Counted from the first letter of the stretch, positions 10,501 to 20,101 are shown. The stretch is DNA of 64,000 bases from Thioploca ingrica (GCA_000828835.1 AP014633.1:744001-808000), one strand, 5' to 3'. Translations and numbers: made by a program. Notes: generated from the sequence alone by a model not told the origin.

Positions 10501-12884
10501 AAAGCGAAGCTCGATTTCGTTCTATCATTGAACATAACCGGGATGGTATTTTTATTGTTGATCATGAAGGTGTCATTCGATTCGTTAATCCAGCGGCTGA
10601 AACACTTTATAAAGCACTCCCTGGCGCTATGGTTGGTAAACATCTCTGTGCACCAGTCGATGTTGAACCCAAAGCCGAATTTAAATTCGCTGATGAAGAG
10701 GGACAACACCATGATGGTGAATTACAATTATCTGAAATCGAATGGGAAGGTGAACCCCTAATTCTCGCTTCGTTACGGGATATTACTGCTCGCAAGCAAG
10801 CTGAAATTGAATTACAGCGCAATAAGGAAATGGCAGAAGCCGCTAATCGGTTTAAAAGTCTATTTTTAGCCGCGATGAGTCATGAAATTCGCACGCCGAT
10901 GAATGGGGTGATGGGGATGACACAATTATTGCGTGACACCCCATTGAATCGCCAGCAACATCATTATGTAAAGCAAATCGGTAATTCTGGGCAAATGTTG
11001 CTAACCGTGATCAATGATATTTTAGATTTTTCTCGAATTGAAGCGGGTAAGGGCTTAGCACTTAATTTTATTGAATTTGATTTGCGTAATTTAGTTGAAG
11101 AGGTGATTGGTTTATTTGCACCGACAGCTCAAAGTAAAAAATTAGAGATTCTCTGCCAATTACCACCCAATTTACCCAAAATATTACGTGGCGATCCCAG
11201 TCGATTGCGACAAATATTAAATAATTTATTAGGTAATGCGATTAAATTTACCAACCAAGGTGAAGTATTATTACGCCTCACGGTTCGTCAAGAAACCAGC
11301 CAACAGGTCGTGTTATTATTTCAAATCCAAGATACTGGCATTGGAATTGAACCCCAAGCCCAGAAAAATTTATTTCAGCTTTACTTTCGTTCCGAACAAG
11401 CCAGCCAGCAATATCAAGGTACCGGTTTAGGCTTATTCATTTCTCGCCAACTCGTCCACAATATGGATGGAGAAATCACGGTAGACAGTCAACCGGGTCA
11501 AGGGACTACTTTTTGGGTGACGCTACCCTTAGAAAAAGTAACGTCGTCAGCGCGTAACCAACCCAAACGGCTTGAATTAGCAGAGCAAACGGAAAGATTA
11601 CACGGTTTAAAAGTACTTGTCGTTGATGATAATGCCACTAGCCGCCAAATTTTACTGGATGAAATGAATCATTGGCAAATGCAGACTAAAGCAGTTAGTA
11701 CGATAGAGGCAGCTTGGCAGGAATTACAGCAAGCGCAAGCCGCTAAAACACCTTATCAGATCACGTTACTCGATGCCGAAGTACCCACTATGGCAGCCGG
11801 AATCACCTTATTACAACAGATTAAAGCGGATCCACAATTAGCGCTTAATCGGGTAGTGATGTTAACGACCTTGCAACAACCTTTAAAACCGCATCTCGTT
11901 CAACAAGCCACTAATCTGTTAAATAAACCGATTCTAAGAACAGAATTATTAGAATGCTTACTGTCTACCCTAGACAAACGTGATCTCAATCCGGTGCTCA
12001 AGGTAGAAAATTATGAAGATGATTTACCCCCTTGTTGGCGGATTTTACTCGCAGAAGATAATACGATTAATCAAGAAGTGATAAAAGATATGTTAAAACG
12101 ATTGCGTTGTCACGTTCAGATTGCCATTAATGGTTTAGAAGCGCTTAAATCTGCGGAAAGACAACAATTTGATCTGATTTTTATGGATTGCAATATGCCA
12201 GAAATGGATGGGTTTACGGCGTGTAATCAAATCCGTCACTATGAACAACAGCATCGGCAAATTCGTACACCCATTATTGCTTTTACGGCGGACGTGATGC
12301 CATCAACTCGGGAACGTTGTCTAGCCGCCGGTATGGATGATTATTTAACTAAACCGGTCATGTTTGAAGATTTAAAAACCATGTTAGCGAGTTGGTTAAA
12401 AAAGTTTCCTCAGTCTACCGAGGCTATTCTCAGTCTAGAAAAGCAATCACTCACTTCGCCTACACCACCCGTTATCAACACAGTTCCAAGCATTCCAGTT
12501 CAAATCGTCAATCAGAAAACGATACCACTTGGATCTGAGCAAAATCAAGAACAACCACTGGATTTAAAAGTATTAAATGATATGCGCCAAAATATCCCCA
12601 CCCGAAAATTTAATTTACTGATCAATTTATATTTACAAGAATTACCCAATTATTTAGGTGCATTACAACAAGCGGTTACTTCACAAGATGGTCAAGCATT
12701 ATACTTAGCTGCGCATAAATTTAAAGGTGCTAGTGCGACTTTTGGTGCCAAACGGGTCGTGGCTTTATGTAAACTGCTAGAAAATTTAGGTCGGGAAAAT
12801 GCACTTAATCAAGCTAAGGATGCGTTAGAACAAATCCAAAGCGAGTGTGAGCAAATTAAACCCATTTTAATCAAACAACAATAA
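7530..12884 (+). CDS. Hybrid histidine kinase with multiple PAS, GAF, two receivers and HPt
   Basis: A 1784-residue soluble sensor kinase with no membrane segment. In order: an N-terminal PAS-like region (about 10-135); PAS domains at about 145-265, 285-405, 415-545, 555-680 and 690-810; a GAF domain at about 815-985; a further PAS at about 990-1095; HisKA with the H-box M-S-H-E-I-R-T-P-M-N at about 1115; HATPase_c (N box near 1235, G-T-G-L-G-L near 1298); receivers at about 1360-1480 and 1503-1625, both with the Asp and Lys of the fold; and an HPt with H-K-F-K-G-A-S at about 1728. The PAS at 555-680 has a CPFC motif near 608. This is a full internal phosphorelay with no partner regulator adjacent. 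TTG start after GAGGG; ATG at 7569 is the alternative. Confidence 0.9.
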   Translation: MENQHDLFSFPWLMLCFVDFRGQLKQISPDLAKLLGGDTTEKPIQVHDQDPNEPNNYPSLFDLITPSQRSVIEAAILQLQHHHQHWNFEISVPFQPVAGYIESKWLLWQATAVPEQQGFYAQITDISAYKQQINTLHQILVSQHAFFEKSQLGAVLLDSDGRLLEANLALEQLLGYHATEWIEQPLTKFIYPEDLAVYQTAVTTIMNNRDSKQQLELRLIHKNRQLLWCRTTLTWITYTPWSPASAGSSPVTLEPEHPTPRELLMMMVEDLSDHQLALETLQQALERYHSLFENATFGIFHSTLDGKLLSANPALARIFGYTSPQDFKNNASCTGEQLYVHPEQRNQIVQLVQANANQMLQFEVEYYRKDRTIIIANLYLNAVRDAQGTVQYLEGIVEDITTRKQVQKRLQQNEEHYRLLAENATDMLSQLTPTGEFLYVSSACHYLLGYRKEDLLGHNVYEFIYPVDIDNIKNELTQVIKKDKLQHMAGSLATSLTLTVSGRIRHQSGQYLWFEITSRFIRHPSTGSIQEILAIWRDVNQRKQIETAVQSTHERLLLVLDSLDALVYVADLESYEILYLNQYGRTIFGDITGKMCWQAFWHSQRHYGPCPFCHHRVIHDPQQSDLHREIQVSEYYSPVAKRWYAVHDRVIRWVDGRLVRLEVAYDITERRKVEQSLQLNQERYALAVGAGKTGVWDWTVNSQAIYLDPNLKKLLGYDEVELPNQLSTWMSLVHPHDVKPLQKNLKEYLRQRLPQFEVEYRLLNKAGQFRWMIMRGTVVRDNSGRPSRMIGTNTDITERKQIEERLQEQERLLRGVAQATHTLLTLPDDDKAIQSALEILGRIISVDRAYLFENMTVSQPATPIEAEIFINQKFTWVNERYKPYNTPYKLKNLSYGQYLPGWYDILVKYEPIAGLVKDFSPPIRSLLESYHVISIVIVPLHFNGQFWGFIGLDDCHQERQWSPYEIFALKVVGDSIRGTLARKQYKEFLRQSEARFRSIIEHNRDGIFIVDHEGVIRFVNPAAETLYKALPGAMVGKHLCAPVDVEPKAEFKFADEEGQHHDGELQLSEIEWEGEPLILASLRDITARKQAEIELQRNKEMAEAANRFKSLFLAAMSHEIRTPMNGVMGMTQLLRDTPLNRQQHHYVKQIGNSGQMLLTVINDILDFSRIEAGKGLALNFIEFDLRNLVEEVIGLFAPTAQSKKLEILCQLPPNLPKILRGDPSRLRQILNNLLGNAIKFTNQGEVLLRLTVRQETSQQVVLLFQIQDTGIGIEPQAQKNLFQLYFRSEQASQQYQGTGLGLFISRQLVHNMDGEITVDSQPGQGTTFWVTLPLEKVTSSARNQPKRLELAEQTERLHGLKVLVVDDNATSRQILLDEMNHWQMQTKAVSTIEAAWQELQQAQAAKTPYQITLLDAEVPTMAAGITLLQQIKADPQLALNRVVMLTTLQQPLKPHLVQQATNLLNKPILRTELLECLLSTLDKRDLNPVLKVENYEDDLPPCWRILLAEDNTINQEVIKDMLKRLRCHVQIAINGLEALKSAERQQFDLIFMDCNMPEMDGFTACNQIRHYEQQHRQIRTPIIAFTADVMPSTRERCLAAGMDDYLTKPVMFEDLKTMLASWLKKFPQSTEAILSLEKQSLTSPTPPVINTVPSIPVQIVNQKTIPLGSEQNQEQPLDLKVLNDMRQNIPTRKFNLLINLYLQELPNYLGALQQAVTSQDGQALYLAAHKFKGASATFGAKRVVALCKLLENLGRENALNQAKDALEQIQSECEQIKPILIKQQ

Positions 12885-13218
12885 CTTTCGCTTCCATATG
12901 GCAGTGATCCTACAGTGGAGAGGTTTTTGCGTAAGCCCTATTAATATTAGTAATCTAGCACATCTTGATTGATAGCATTGCTTTAAACCCCTGGTTACAC
13001 TAGAATTAATACCTCTTAATATGACCAAAATTTTTGATTCACCTTATCCAATACTTCGGATTGTTTTTGGTAGGGTGCGTTAGGTGATAGCCGTAACGCG
13101 CTGATTTCTTTAACCGGCCACCAGGTGCGTTACACTGCGCTAACACACCTGACGGTGGTTAACTATCCGATACCGGTTGATAAACTGACCTAAAATTTAA
13201 GTGAGAAGGAATGATTTC
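12885..13218. repeat. Intergenic stretch with GGTGCGTTA-type repeats
   Basis: No gene. Bases about 13071-13160 contain several copies in both orientations of the GGTGCGTTA / TAACGCACC motif, including AGGGTGCGTTAGGTGATAG and GCGCTAACACACCTG. The same family forms a clean hairpin at 24321-24346. It is a dispersed REP-like element. Confidence 0.55.
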
Positions 13219-14364
13219 ATGACGGTTCTTAGAATTTTCTTAACATTAATGAAACCTGTCGGGTTAATCTATCTGTTGTGGGAATACAAGCTACCTTTTC
13301 TCATTAAGGTAAGAGAAACTATTGCGCTCACTTATCGGGTGATGACTAAAAGAAAAGGGGAAATTTTAGTCGCCTACACTAAAAATCATCCCGCCTATAA
13401 CATTATTGCTCATGATCCACCGCCAGGGATTGTCTTAGTTAGGTTAAGTTCCCGGTTGAAGCCCAATTTTTTGCTGAATTTTTTAGCGGCTAGAATCGAT
13501 ATCTGTTATGAAGATGCCCCAACCCCAGTGACCTTAAGAACTAACCAACCTATCGTTAAAGAATCTGAATGCCCTTATTTTAATAAAGAATTTTTAATCG
13601 ATCCGCAAGTCAAAAAGATATTTGTTTATTCTCATTGGGCTAAGCCGAATTCTCCTGATCCTGACGCTAAAATGGAAATTTTACATCCCGCACCGATTCT
13701 AAAAAAAGTTAAACCCAAACTAGAATCTAAACGAGTCACTATTTTTATGTCAGGTGCTGCTTCTGGTCGTAAAGGGGCAGATATTTTATATCAAGCCTTT
13801 GAAAATGTAGAAAGTAAATTAGCCGGCCAATATCAATTATTTTTAATTCTCGCTTCTAATTATAAAAGCCAAGAAGAATTTTATCCGGTAAACCCTGAAT
13901 GTTCTGAAAGAATTCAAACGCTTTATAAAAAATGCCAATCTAAAAAAAATACCTATTGGGGACGTGTCTACCCACCCCGTTTTGTCGACTATATTTATGA
14001 TCATTCTGATATTTATGTATTACCCGCTCGCTTTGATACTTGTCCTTTCTCCGTATTTGAGGCGATGGCGAGTAGTTTGCCTATTATTGTCAGCGGTATT
14101 CAAGCTTTTCCTGAAATGGTTCACCATGGCGAAAATGGTTTTTTAATCGATGCCAATAATTATGATGATTTACAAAGTCAAGAATATTTTGACCATGCTG
14201 TCAGACAATTGGAAGAATATCTTACTATTTTAATTAAAGATCCGGCTTTAAGATTACAAATGGGGAAAGCCTCTAGAAACCGGGTAGAGCAAAAATTTAA
14301 CGTGGAGTATAGGAAAAACCGATTAAAAGAAGTTTTTGAGGAGATAACCACAGCAAAAAATTGA
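13219..14364 (+). CDS. Glycosyltransferase family 4 (GT-B) protein
   Basis: Likely transfers a sugar from a nucleotide donor during envelope or exopolysaccharide assembly. The C-terminal half is typical GT4: a strand with FMSGAASGRKGADIL (about residue 180), then GRVYPPRFVDYIYDHSDIYVLPARFDTCPFSVFEAMASSLPIIVS, with the E-x7-E donor-binding pattern. The N-terminal acceptor domain is divergent. There is a hydrophobic N-terminal stretch but no clear signal. I start at the ATG 13219, after AAGGA, rather than the GTG at 13201, giving 381 residues. It converges with wecB and the WecG-like gene, so a shared polysaccharide role is likely, but its substrate cannot be named. Confidence 0.85.
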   Translation: MTVLRIFLTLMKPVGLIYLLWEYKLPFLIKVRETIALTYRVMTKRKGEILVAYTKNHPAYNIIAHDPPPGIVLVRLSSRLKPNFLLNFLAARIDICYEDAPTPVTLRTNQPIVKESECPYFNKEFLIDPQVKKIFVYSHWAKPNSPDPDAKMEILHPAPILKKVKPKLESKRVTIFMSGAASGRKGADILYQAFENVESKLAGQYQLFLILASNYKSQEEFYPVNPECSERIQTLYKKCQSKKNTYWGRVYPPRFVDYIYDHSDIYVLPARFDTCPFSVFEAMASSLPIIVSGIQAFPEMVHHGENGFLIDANNYDDLQSQEYFDHAVRQLEEYLTILIKDPALRLQMGKASRNRVEQKFNVEYRKNRLKEVFEEITTAKN

Positions 14365-14397
14365 CGCCATCGAAATTAACAACTTAGTTTTACTTGG

Positions 14398-14434
14398 CAT
14401 GAAAAAAGAGATATCGAAATCACTTTTTTTCATG
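14398..14434. terminator. Bidirectional hairpin between convergent genes
   Basis: CATGAAAAAA (14398-14407) pairs with TTTTTTCATG (14425-14434) around a 17-base loop. It lies between the convergent stop codons of the glycosyltransferase and wecB. The A/T tracts in the stem give a U-run on either strand. Confidence 0.6.
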
Positions 14435-14459
14435 ATAACGGCGGAAAATCCCACCAAGA

Positions 14460-15602
14460 TTAATAGTGATTAAAATACTGTTGTATTCGTTGTACAATTC
14501 TTTTAGCCGCTTGACCATCTCCATAAAGATTAATCGGCTTGCTCATGCGAGCATAATCAGCCGGATTAGATAACAACTGATGAACATGGTGGTAGATGGA
14601 TTCGGTATCGACTCCGACCAGAATGGTTGCTTTCATGGCAATTCCCTCCGGTCGTTCAGTGGTATCACGCATGACTAATACCGGTTTGCCTAAAGAAGGC
14701 GCTTCCTCTTGTACACCACCGGAATCGGTTAAAATTAATTTTGAACCACTCATTAAAGCCACAAATTCACTATAATCCACCGGTGGAATCAACTTGACAT
14801 TACTGAGATTACCCAATTTTGGGTGTACTTGTTGTTGTACATTTGGATTTAAGTGTACTGGATAAATAAAATAATGATCTTGAAAAGATTCAGCTAATCG
14901 AATTAAGGCATTACAAATTTGTTCAAATCCACTGCCGAAATTTTCCCGGCGATGTCCGGTGATGAGCACAAATGGTTTACTATTCCAATCTGCTCCCAGA
15001 AATTGACTTAAACGTTGTTGTACGAATTGGCGTACTTCCGATAAATTTTGACGTTCAACTTCAGCTAATAGGGTGTCAATGCCCGTATTACCCGTTACCA
15101 AGATGTCGGTGTCTTTCACACCTTCATGCAAGAGATTAAGGCGAGCCGATTCAGTGGGTGCAAAATGCAAGGTAGCGAGATGAGTAATGAGCCGGCGATT
15201 GCATTCTTCCGGAAAAGGTGAATAGATATTATTGGTGCGCAATCCAGCTTCGACATGACCCACGGGAATATGTTGGTAAAAACTGGCTAAGGTAGCCATA
15301 AAGGCGGTCGTGGTATCACCTTGAACTAATACCATTTGCGGGGCGATATTCTTCAAACAATCATCGATGCCAACGATTAAGCTGGCTGTCAGTGAGGCGA
15401 GTTGCTGATTAGGTTGCATGACCTCTAAATTAAAATCAATGTCGATATTAAATAAATCGATGACTTGTTGGAGTAACTCTTTATGTTGACCGGTTACAAC
15501 GACCACCGGCTGCAAACCGGGAGTCGTTTTTAATACATTAACAATCGGCACCATTTTTATGGCTTCAGGACGAGTACCGATGAAAATAACCACTTTGGTC
15601 AT
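14460..15602 (-). CDS. wecB: UDP-N-acetylglucosamine 2-epimerase (non-hydrolysing)
   Basis: Interconverts UDP-GlcNAc and UDP-ManNAc in the cytoplasm, supplying ManNAc for envelope polysaccharides. Family hallmarks seen: the N-terminal G-T-R-P-E-A-I-K-M motif (residues 9-17), Q-G-D-T-T-T near 95, H-V-E-A-G-L-R-T near 116, T-G-H-R-R-E-N near 217 and L-T-D-S-G-G-V-Q-E-E-A near 290. The length (380) is standard. It overlaps the upstream WecG/TagA-type gene by 4 bases (ATGA), so the epimerase and a probable ManNAc transferase are coupled in one operon. Confidence 0.95.
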   Translation of the reverse strand: MTKVVIFIGTRPEAIKMVPIVNVLKTTPGLQPVVVVTGQHKELLQQVIDLFNIDIDFNLEVMQPNQQLASLTASLIVGIDDCLKNIAPQMVLVQGDTTTAFMATLASFYQHIPVGHVEAGLRTNNIYSPFPEECNRRLITHLATLHFAPTESARLNLLHEGVKDTDILVTGNTGIDTLLAEVERQNLSEVRQFVQQRLSQFLGADWNSKPFVLITGHRRENFGSGFEQICNALIRLAESFQDHYFIYPVHLNPNVQQQVHPKLGNLSNVKLIPPVDYSEFVALMSGSKLILTDSGGVQEEAPSLGKPVLVMRDTTERPEGIAMKATILVGVDTESIYHHVHQLLSNPADYARMSKPINLYGDGQAAKRIVQRIQQYFNHY

Positions 15603-16369
15603 GGTTTACTCCTCTGACTCCGCTGTAGCCAATATTCACGCCAAACCGTTCTAATAAAAAGTGTATTGACGACGAGATGGCGCTTAAATAATTTTCTCGG
15701 TTCCATCAGGACTCGCCAAAACCATTCCATCCCTATCTTCTGCATCCACAGAGGTGCTCTTCGAACAAAACCGGCCAGTACATCGAAACTTCCCCCAACG
15801 CCTAAAATGATGGGAACATTAACTTCATCTTTATGTTGATAAGACCAAATTTCTTTAAATGGAGTAGGCATCCCAATGAAAAGAAAATGCGCACCACTCG
15901 CATCAATTTTTTGGATCACTTCAACCTGTTCTGATTCACTAAAATAGCCATCTTGATAGCCAGCTACTACCACGCCAGGATACTTTTCGTGACATAAAGC
16001 GACCAATTTTTCCAGGACGTTAAGCTGTGCTCCCAGAAAATAGACCCGTAGCTGATGTTTGGAAATCGCTTCTAACAATCGACTGAGTAAATCGACACCA
16101 GCGACTCGTTCAGGTAAGGGAGTCCCTAACAGCTGACTAACCCATACGACAGGTACACCATCTGCTACCACTAAATTGGCATTGATACAAGCTTCATAGA
16201 GTTGTTGGTTTTGTTTCATCATGACGAGTGTCGTCGCATTTACCGTAACGATGGTTTGTGATTTTCTTGGTCCACGGCACCATGCCAAACATTGATTGAC
16301 AACTTGCTCCATCGTCATGGAATCAAAAGGACAAGTTAATAATTGAATACGGTTGATATCCTTTTGCAT
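15599..16369 (-). CDS. WecG/TagA/CpsF family glycosyltransferase
   Basis: Members transfer N-acetylmannosamine or its uronic acid from a UDP donor onto a lipid-linked sugar. The 256-residue protein has the family core: T-V-N-A-T-T near residue 40, A-D-G-V-P-V-V-W near 70, E-R-V-A-G-V-D-L, V-Y-F-L-G-A near 113, F-I-G-M-P-T-P-F-K-E near 170 and G-V-G-G-S-F-D-V-L-A-G near 190. First gene of a two-gene operon with wecB, which would make its donor sugar. Whether it is WecG-like (enterobacterial common antigen) or serves an exopolysaccharide is not decidable here. ATG after a GGAAG-like site. Confidence 0.9.
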   Translation of the reverse strand: MQKDINRIQLLTCPFDSMTMEQVVNQCLAWCRGPRKSQTIVTVNATTLVMMKQNQQLYEACINANLVVADGVPVVWVSQLLGTPLPERVAGVDLLSRLLEAISKHQLRVYFLGAQLNVLEKLVALCHEKYPGVVVAGYQDGYFSESEQVEVIQKIDASGAHFLFIGMPTPFKEIWSYQHKDEVNVPIILGVGGSFDVLAGFVRRAPLWMQKIGMEWFWRVLMEPRKLFKRHLVVNTLFIRTVWREYWLQRSQRSKP

Positions 16370-16596
16370 TGATATTTCCTTCCTATAAAGTCACTAATGG
16401 TATTATTTCACAGTTCTGTTTCCGTAGCATCCTAATTTTATCGCTCAAATAAGTACCGAAGCAAAATCAATCTGGTATTTAAAGAAAGAAAAGTATAGAA
16501 GTTATGCGTAACCTGAGTTACTCAAGTACTTATCGAGTACCAGTGCCAAATAATACTGGTATAATTCTTAAATTTGTTTTAATGACTTTTTATAGG

Positions 16597-19500
16597 ATGC
16601 GTCTTAGTAAAATCAAATTAACTGGTTTCAAATCGTTTGTTGATGCCACCACGTTATCGTTTCCAAGTCATCGAGTGGGTATTGTCGGTCCAAATGGTTG
16701 CGGTAAATCCAATATTATTGATGCGGTTCGTTGGGTCATGGGGGAAAGTTCCGCTAAGCACTTACGTGGTGCGGCGATGACGGATGTGATTTTTAATGGT
16801 TCTCATACCCGTAAACCCGTGGAACAAGCGATTATCGAATTAGTGTTTGCCGAAGTGAATATTCCCCAATATCCCCCTAATGCGGATATTGCGGTCAAAA
16901 GACAATTGTCCCGGGATGGACAATCCGTTTATTTTATTAACGGGGTTCGCTGTCGCCGCAAGGATATTACTGATCTGTTTCTAGGTACCGGTTTGGGACC
17001 CCGCAGTTATGCCATTATTGAACAAGGCATGATTTCCCGTTTAATTGAAGCCAAACCGGAAGAACTGCGGATTCTGTTGGAAGAAGCGGCTGGAATTGCT
17101 AAATACAAGGAACGACGTAAAGAAACTGAACAACGTATGCAGCATACTCGTGACAATTTAGCGCGGCTGGATGAAGTGCGCAATGAATTAAATAAACAAG
17201 TCGATAAGCTGAAAAGGCAAGCTAAACAAGCAGAAAAATATCAAGAACTTAAACAAGCTGAGCGGTTACTGAAAGCGCAATTGCAAGCGCTACGGTGGTA
17301 CGCTTTGGATAGCTCAGTCCAAGAACAACAGGATAACATTGATGAACAGGCAGCGGTTTTAGCAGAAAAACAATTAGCGTTACAGCAGTTTGATCAGACG
17401 CACCAACGACAACGCGAAGCTCAAATTATGGCGCATCATACTTTAACTGAAGCGCAAAATCGTTACTATGAAGTGGATTCGGAAATCCAACGGTTAGAAC
17501 AAACGCTGCAACATGCTCAGGAACGCTATGAGCAATTACAATGGGATTTAGAACAGCTCGAAACCCGTCGGGAAGCTATGCAACAGACGTTGGGGTTAGA
17601 TGAACAACAACTGACGCAATTCGCCACGGAGATACAAGCTAAGGAGATAGAATTCGCACAGCAACAGGCAGCAGAACAAGTTGCGCAACAAGCGGTGCTG
17701 GAAATTGAAACGCAATTGCAGGCGTGGCAATCGATTTGGGACCATTTTAATCAACGTGCGGCGGCACCCACCCAACAGGCGCAAGTGGAAAAAACGCGGT
17801 TGCACAATCTGGAACTGCGCTTAGAACAAAGTCGACAACGGTTATCACGTTTAGAAGCAGAAGAACGCCATCTCGATATTGACAGTGTTGAATATGCCCT
17901 GAGTCAATTAGAACCAGAAATCACCGCACTGAATACCGAATTAGCTGACGCTCAAACGACCTTAACCACCTATCAGCAAGCCGTACAACAGGGACGAGCC
18001 GTTGTTCAACAACTCACGCAACGTTTACACGAACAGCAAGCGCAAGCACATAAGCTCAATGGTCGCTTAGCCTCATTAGAAGTGTTACAAGAAGCCGCTT
18101 TAGGTAAAAATAATGCGTCATTAAATACTTGGTTGCAAACCCAAGGTTTAGATCAAGTGGCTCGACTCGCTTCGCATTTACAAGTGGAAGCCGGTTGGGA
18201 GAAAGCCGTGGAAATCGTCTTAGCTAAATATTTACAAGCTTTGTGTGTAGAAGATTTAAGCTCTATCTCCGCACTGTTAGATACACCGCCTCCCGGTGCA
18301 TTAGCCTTTTTTGCCACGCAACCGCCCCTAGAATCAACTCATTCCGGTTCAGCACCAACCTTACTCGACAAGGTACAAGCACCCTGGGCTTTAACCAGTT
18401 TGTTAGCTGGCGTTAGAATCGCCGAAACGTTAACCGCCGCTGAGCAATTACGGACTCAACTCCAAGCTCATGAATCCGTGATCACGCCGCAAGGCATTTG
18501 GCTGGGTTCCAATTGGGTATACAGTCAGCAAGCTATCAATGAATCAACCGGTTTACTGGCACGGGAACAAGAAATTCAGCAAGTCACTTCACAATTAAAT
18601 CAGTTAAATGCCGTGGTTGAACAACTCACCACCGAGCTAGAAAACCAACGGTTGAGCTTACAACAACAAGAATACCACCGTGAGCACGCTCAACAACAAG
18701 TGAGTGATATTCACCAGCAGTTAGCACAATTACAAGCCCAACAGAGTGCTAAACAAGCGCGGTTGGAACAACTCCACGTGCAAAGCCGCCGTATTATCGC
18801 CGAACGGTTGGAATTGACTGAGCAAATCAGTGATGATAATCAGGATTTAGAAACCACCCGGCGTGCCTTACATGCGGCTTTGGAAGCGATGGCGCAATTA
18901 GCCGATGAGCGCGACGCCTTAACCCAACAGCGAGAATTATTACAAACTACCGTGATACCCGCCAAACAAACTTGGCAAACAGTGAGAGCCAGTTGGCATC
19001 AACTGGAAATCAAGTTAGAATCATTGCGTACTGACCAAAACCGCTTACAACAAGGTATCAACCGCTTAACGCAGCAATTAGAACCACTGGCTGAACAACA
19101 AGCCCAATTACAAACTCAGTTAGAACAACAAGCCGATCCGATTGCTGCTTGGGAAAGTGAATTAGCGGATTATCAACAACAACGAAGTTATGCTGAAGAA
19201 GCCTTGCTGCAAGCGAAGCAAACGGTGGCTCATCTAGAGTCGGCGGTGCGCGATTATGAAGGGGAACGTCAACGCTTAGAATCAGCGTGCCAGGTGCTCA
19301 GAACGGCTCTTGAACAAGCGCGCTTGGAATGTCAAGCGAATCAAGTCCGCCGCCAAACTTTAGAAGAACAACTGCGTGAACAACAGTGGAGTCCGGTGGC
19401 ATTGGTAGCTGATTTACCCGAATATGCGGATGAAGCCAGTTGGCAAGCCCAAATCGAAGCAGTCGAACGGAAACTCGAACAGTTAGGTGCCGTCAATCTC

Positions 19501-20097
19501 GCCGCGATGACAGAATTTAAAGAGCAAGCCGAACGTAAACAATATTTGGATCAACAAGCGGCTGATTTAGATCAAGCTTTGCAATTGTTGGCAGATGCCA
19601 TTAAAACGATCGATCGAGAAACGCGGAATCGTTTTAAGCAAACGATTGATAAAATTAATCATTATCTACAAAATATGTTTCCACGTTTGTTTGGTGGTGG
19701 TGAAGCTTATTTACAATTAACGGATGATGATATTCTTAAAGCTGGAGTTACGGTGATGGCGCAGCCACCAGGAAAACGCAATACTCATATCCATTTACTC
19801 TCGGGTGGTGAAAAAACGTTAACCGCTATTGCGTTAGTATTTGCCATTTTTGAACTCAATCCGGCGCCGTTTTGTATGCTTGACGAAGTTGATGCGCCGT
19901 TGGACGATACCAATGTCAGCCGCTTTGGTACATTGGTCAAAACCATATCAGAACGTGTACAATTTATTTTTATTTCTCACAATAAAATCACAATGGAAAT
20001 AGCTGACCAATTGATCGGTGTAACCATGCAAGAAGCGGGTGTTTCACGCATCGTTGCGGTGGATATCGATATGGCAGTGAATATGGTGAAGGGATAA
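16597..20097 (+). CDS. smc: Chromosome segregation ATPase SMC
   Basis: Condensin ATPase that organises and helps segregate the chromosome. The start is set at ATG 16597 (after TAGG), since SMC proteins begin with the M-R-L-x-x-I-x-L-x-G-F-K-S-F pattern; an open 31-codon extension upstream to 16504 is not conserved-looking. The 1166 residues show Walker A G-P-N-G-C-G-K-S (31-38), a long Gln/Glu-rich coiled coil (about 170-500), the hinge (about 510-640), a second coiled coil (650-1010), the signature L-S-G-G-E-K-T-L and Walker B F-C-M-L-D-E-V-D-A-P-L-D-D. Neither scpA nor scpB is close. It is followed after 4 bases by zipA. Confidence 0.95.
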   Translation: MRLSKIKLTGFKSFVDATTLSFPSHRVGIVGPNGCGKSNIIDAVRWVMGESSAKHLRGAAMTDVIFNGSHTRKPVEQAIIELVFAEVNIPQYPPNADIAVKRQLSRDGQSVYFINGVRCRRKDITDLFLGTGLGPRSYAIIEQGMISRLIEAKPEELRILLEEAAGIAKYKERRKETEQRMQHTRDNLARLDEVRNELNKQVDKLKRQAKQAEKYQELKQAERLLKAQLQALRWYALDSSVQEQQDNIDEQAAVLAEKQLALQQFDQTHQRQREAQIMAHHTLTEAQNRYYEVDSEIQRLEQTLQHAQERYEQLQWDLEQLETRREAMQQTLGLDEQQLTQFATEIQAKEIEFAQQQAAEQVAQQAVLEIETQLQAWQSIWDHFNQRAAAPTQQAQVEKTRLHNLELRLEQSRQRLSRLEAEERHLDIDSVEYALSQLEPEITALNTELADAQTTLTTYQQAVQQGRAVVQQLTQRLHEQQAQAHKLNGRLASLEVLQEAALGKNNASLNTWLQTQGLDQVARLASHLQVEAGWEKAVEIVLAKYLQALCVEDLSSISALLDTPPPGALAFFATQPPLESTHSGSAPTLLDKVQAPWALTSLLAGVRIAETLTAAEQLRTQLQAHESVITPQGIWLGSNWVYSQQAINESTGLLAREQEIQQVTSQLNQLNAVVEQLTTELENQRLSLQQQEYHREHAQQQVSDIHQQLAQLQAQQSAKQARLEQLHVQSRRIIAERLELTEQISDDNQDLETTRRALHAALEAMAQLADERDALTQQRELLQTTVIPAKQTWQTVRASWHQLEIKLESLRTDQNRLQQGINRLTQQLEPLAEQQAQLQTQLEQQADPIAAWESELADYQQQRSYAEEALLQAKQTVAHLESAVRDYEGERQRLESACQVLRTALEQARLECQANQVRRQTLEEQLREQQWSPVALVADLPEYADEASWQAQIEAVERKLEQLGAVNLAAMTEFKEQAERKQYLDQQAADLDQALQLLADAIKTIDRETRNRFKQTIDKINHYLQNMFPRLFGGGEAYLQLTDDDILKAGVTVMAQPPGKRNTHIHLLSGGEKTLTAIALVFAIFELNPAPFCMLDEVDAPLDDTNVSRFGTLVKTISERVQFIFISHNKITMEIADQLIGVTMQEAGVSRIVAVDIDMAVNMVKG

Positions 20098-20101
20098 GGT
20101 C

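Noticed and set aside
16504..16596. 31-codon N-terminal extension of SMC
   Set aside because: SMC proteins start at the M-R-L-x-x-I motif. The extension overlaps a repeated GCGTAACCTGAG motif and is not protein-like.
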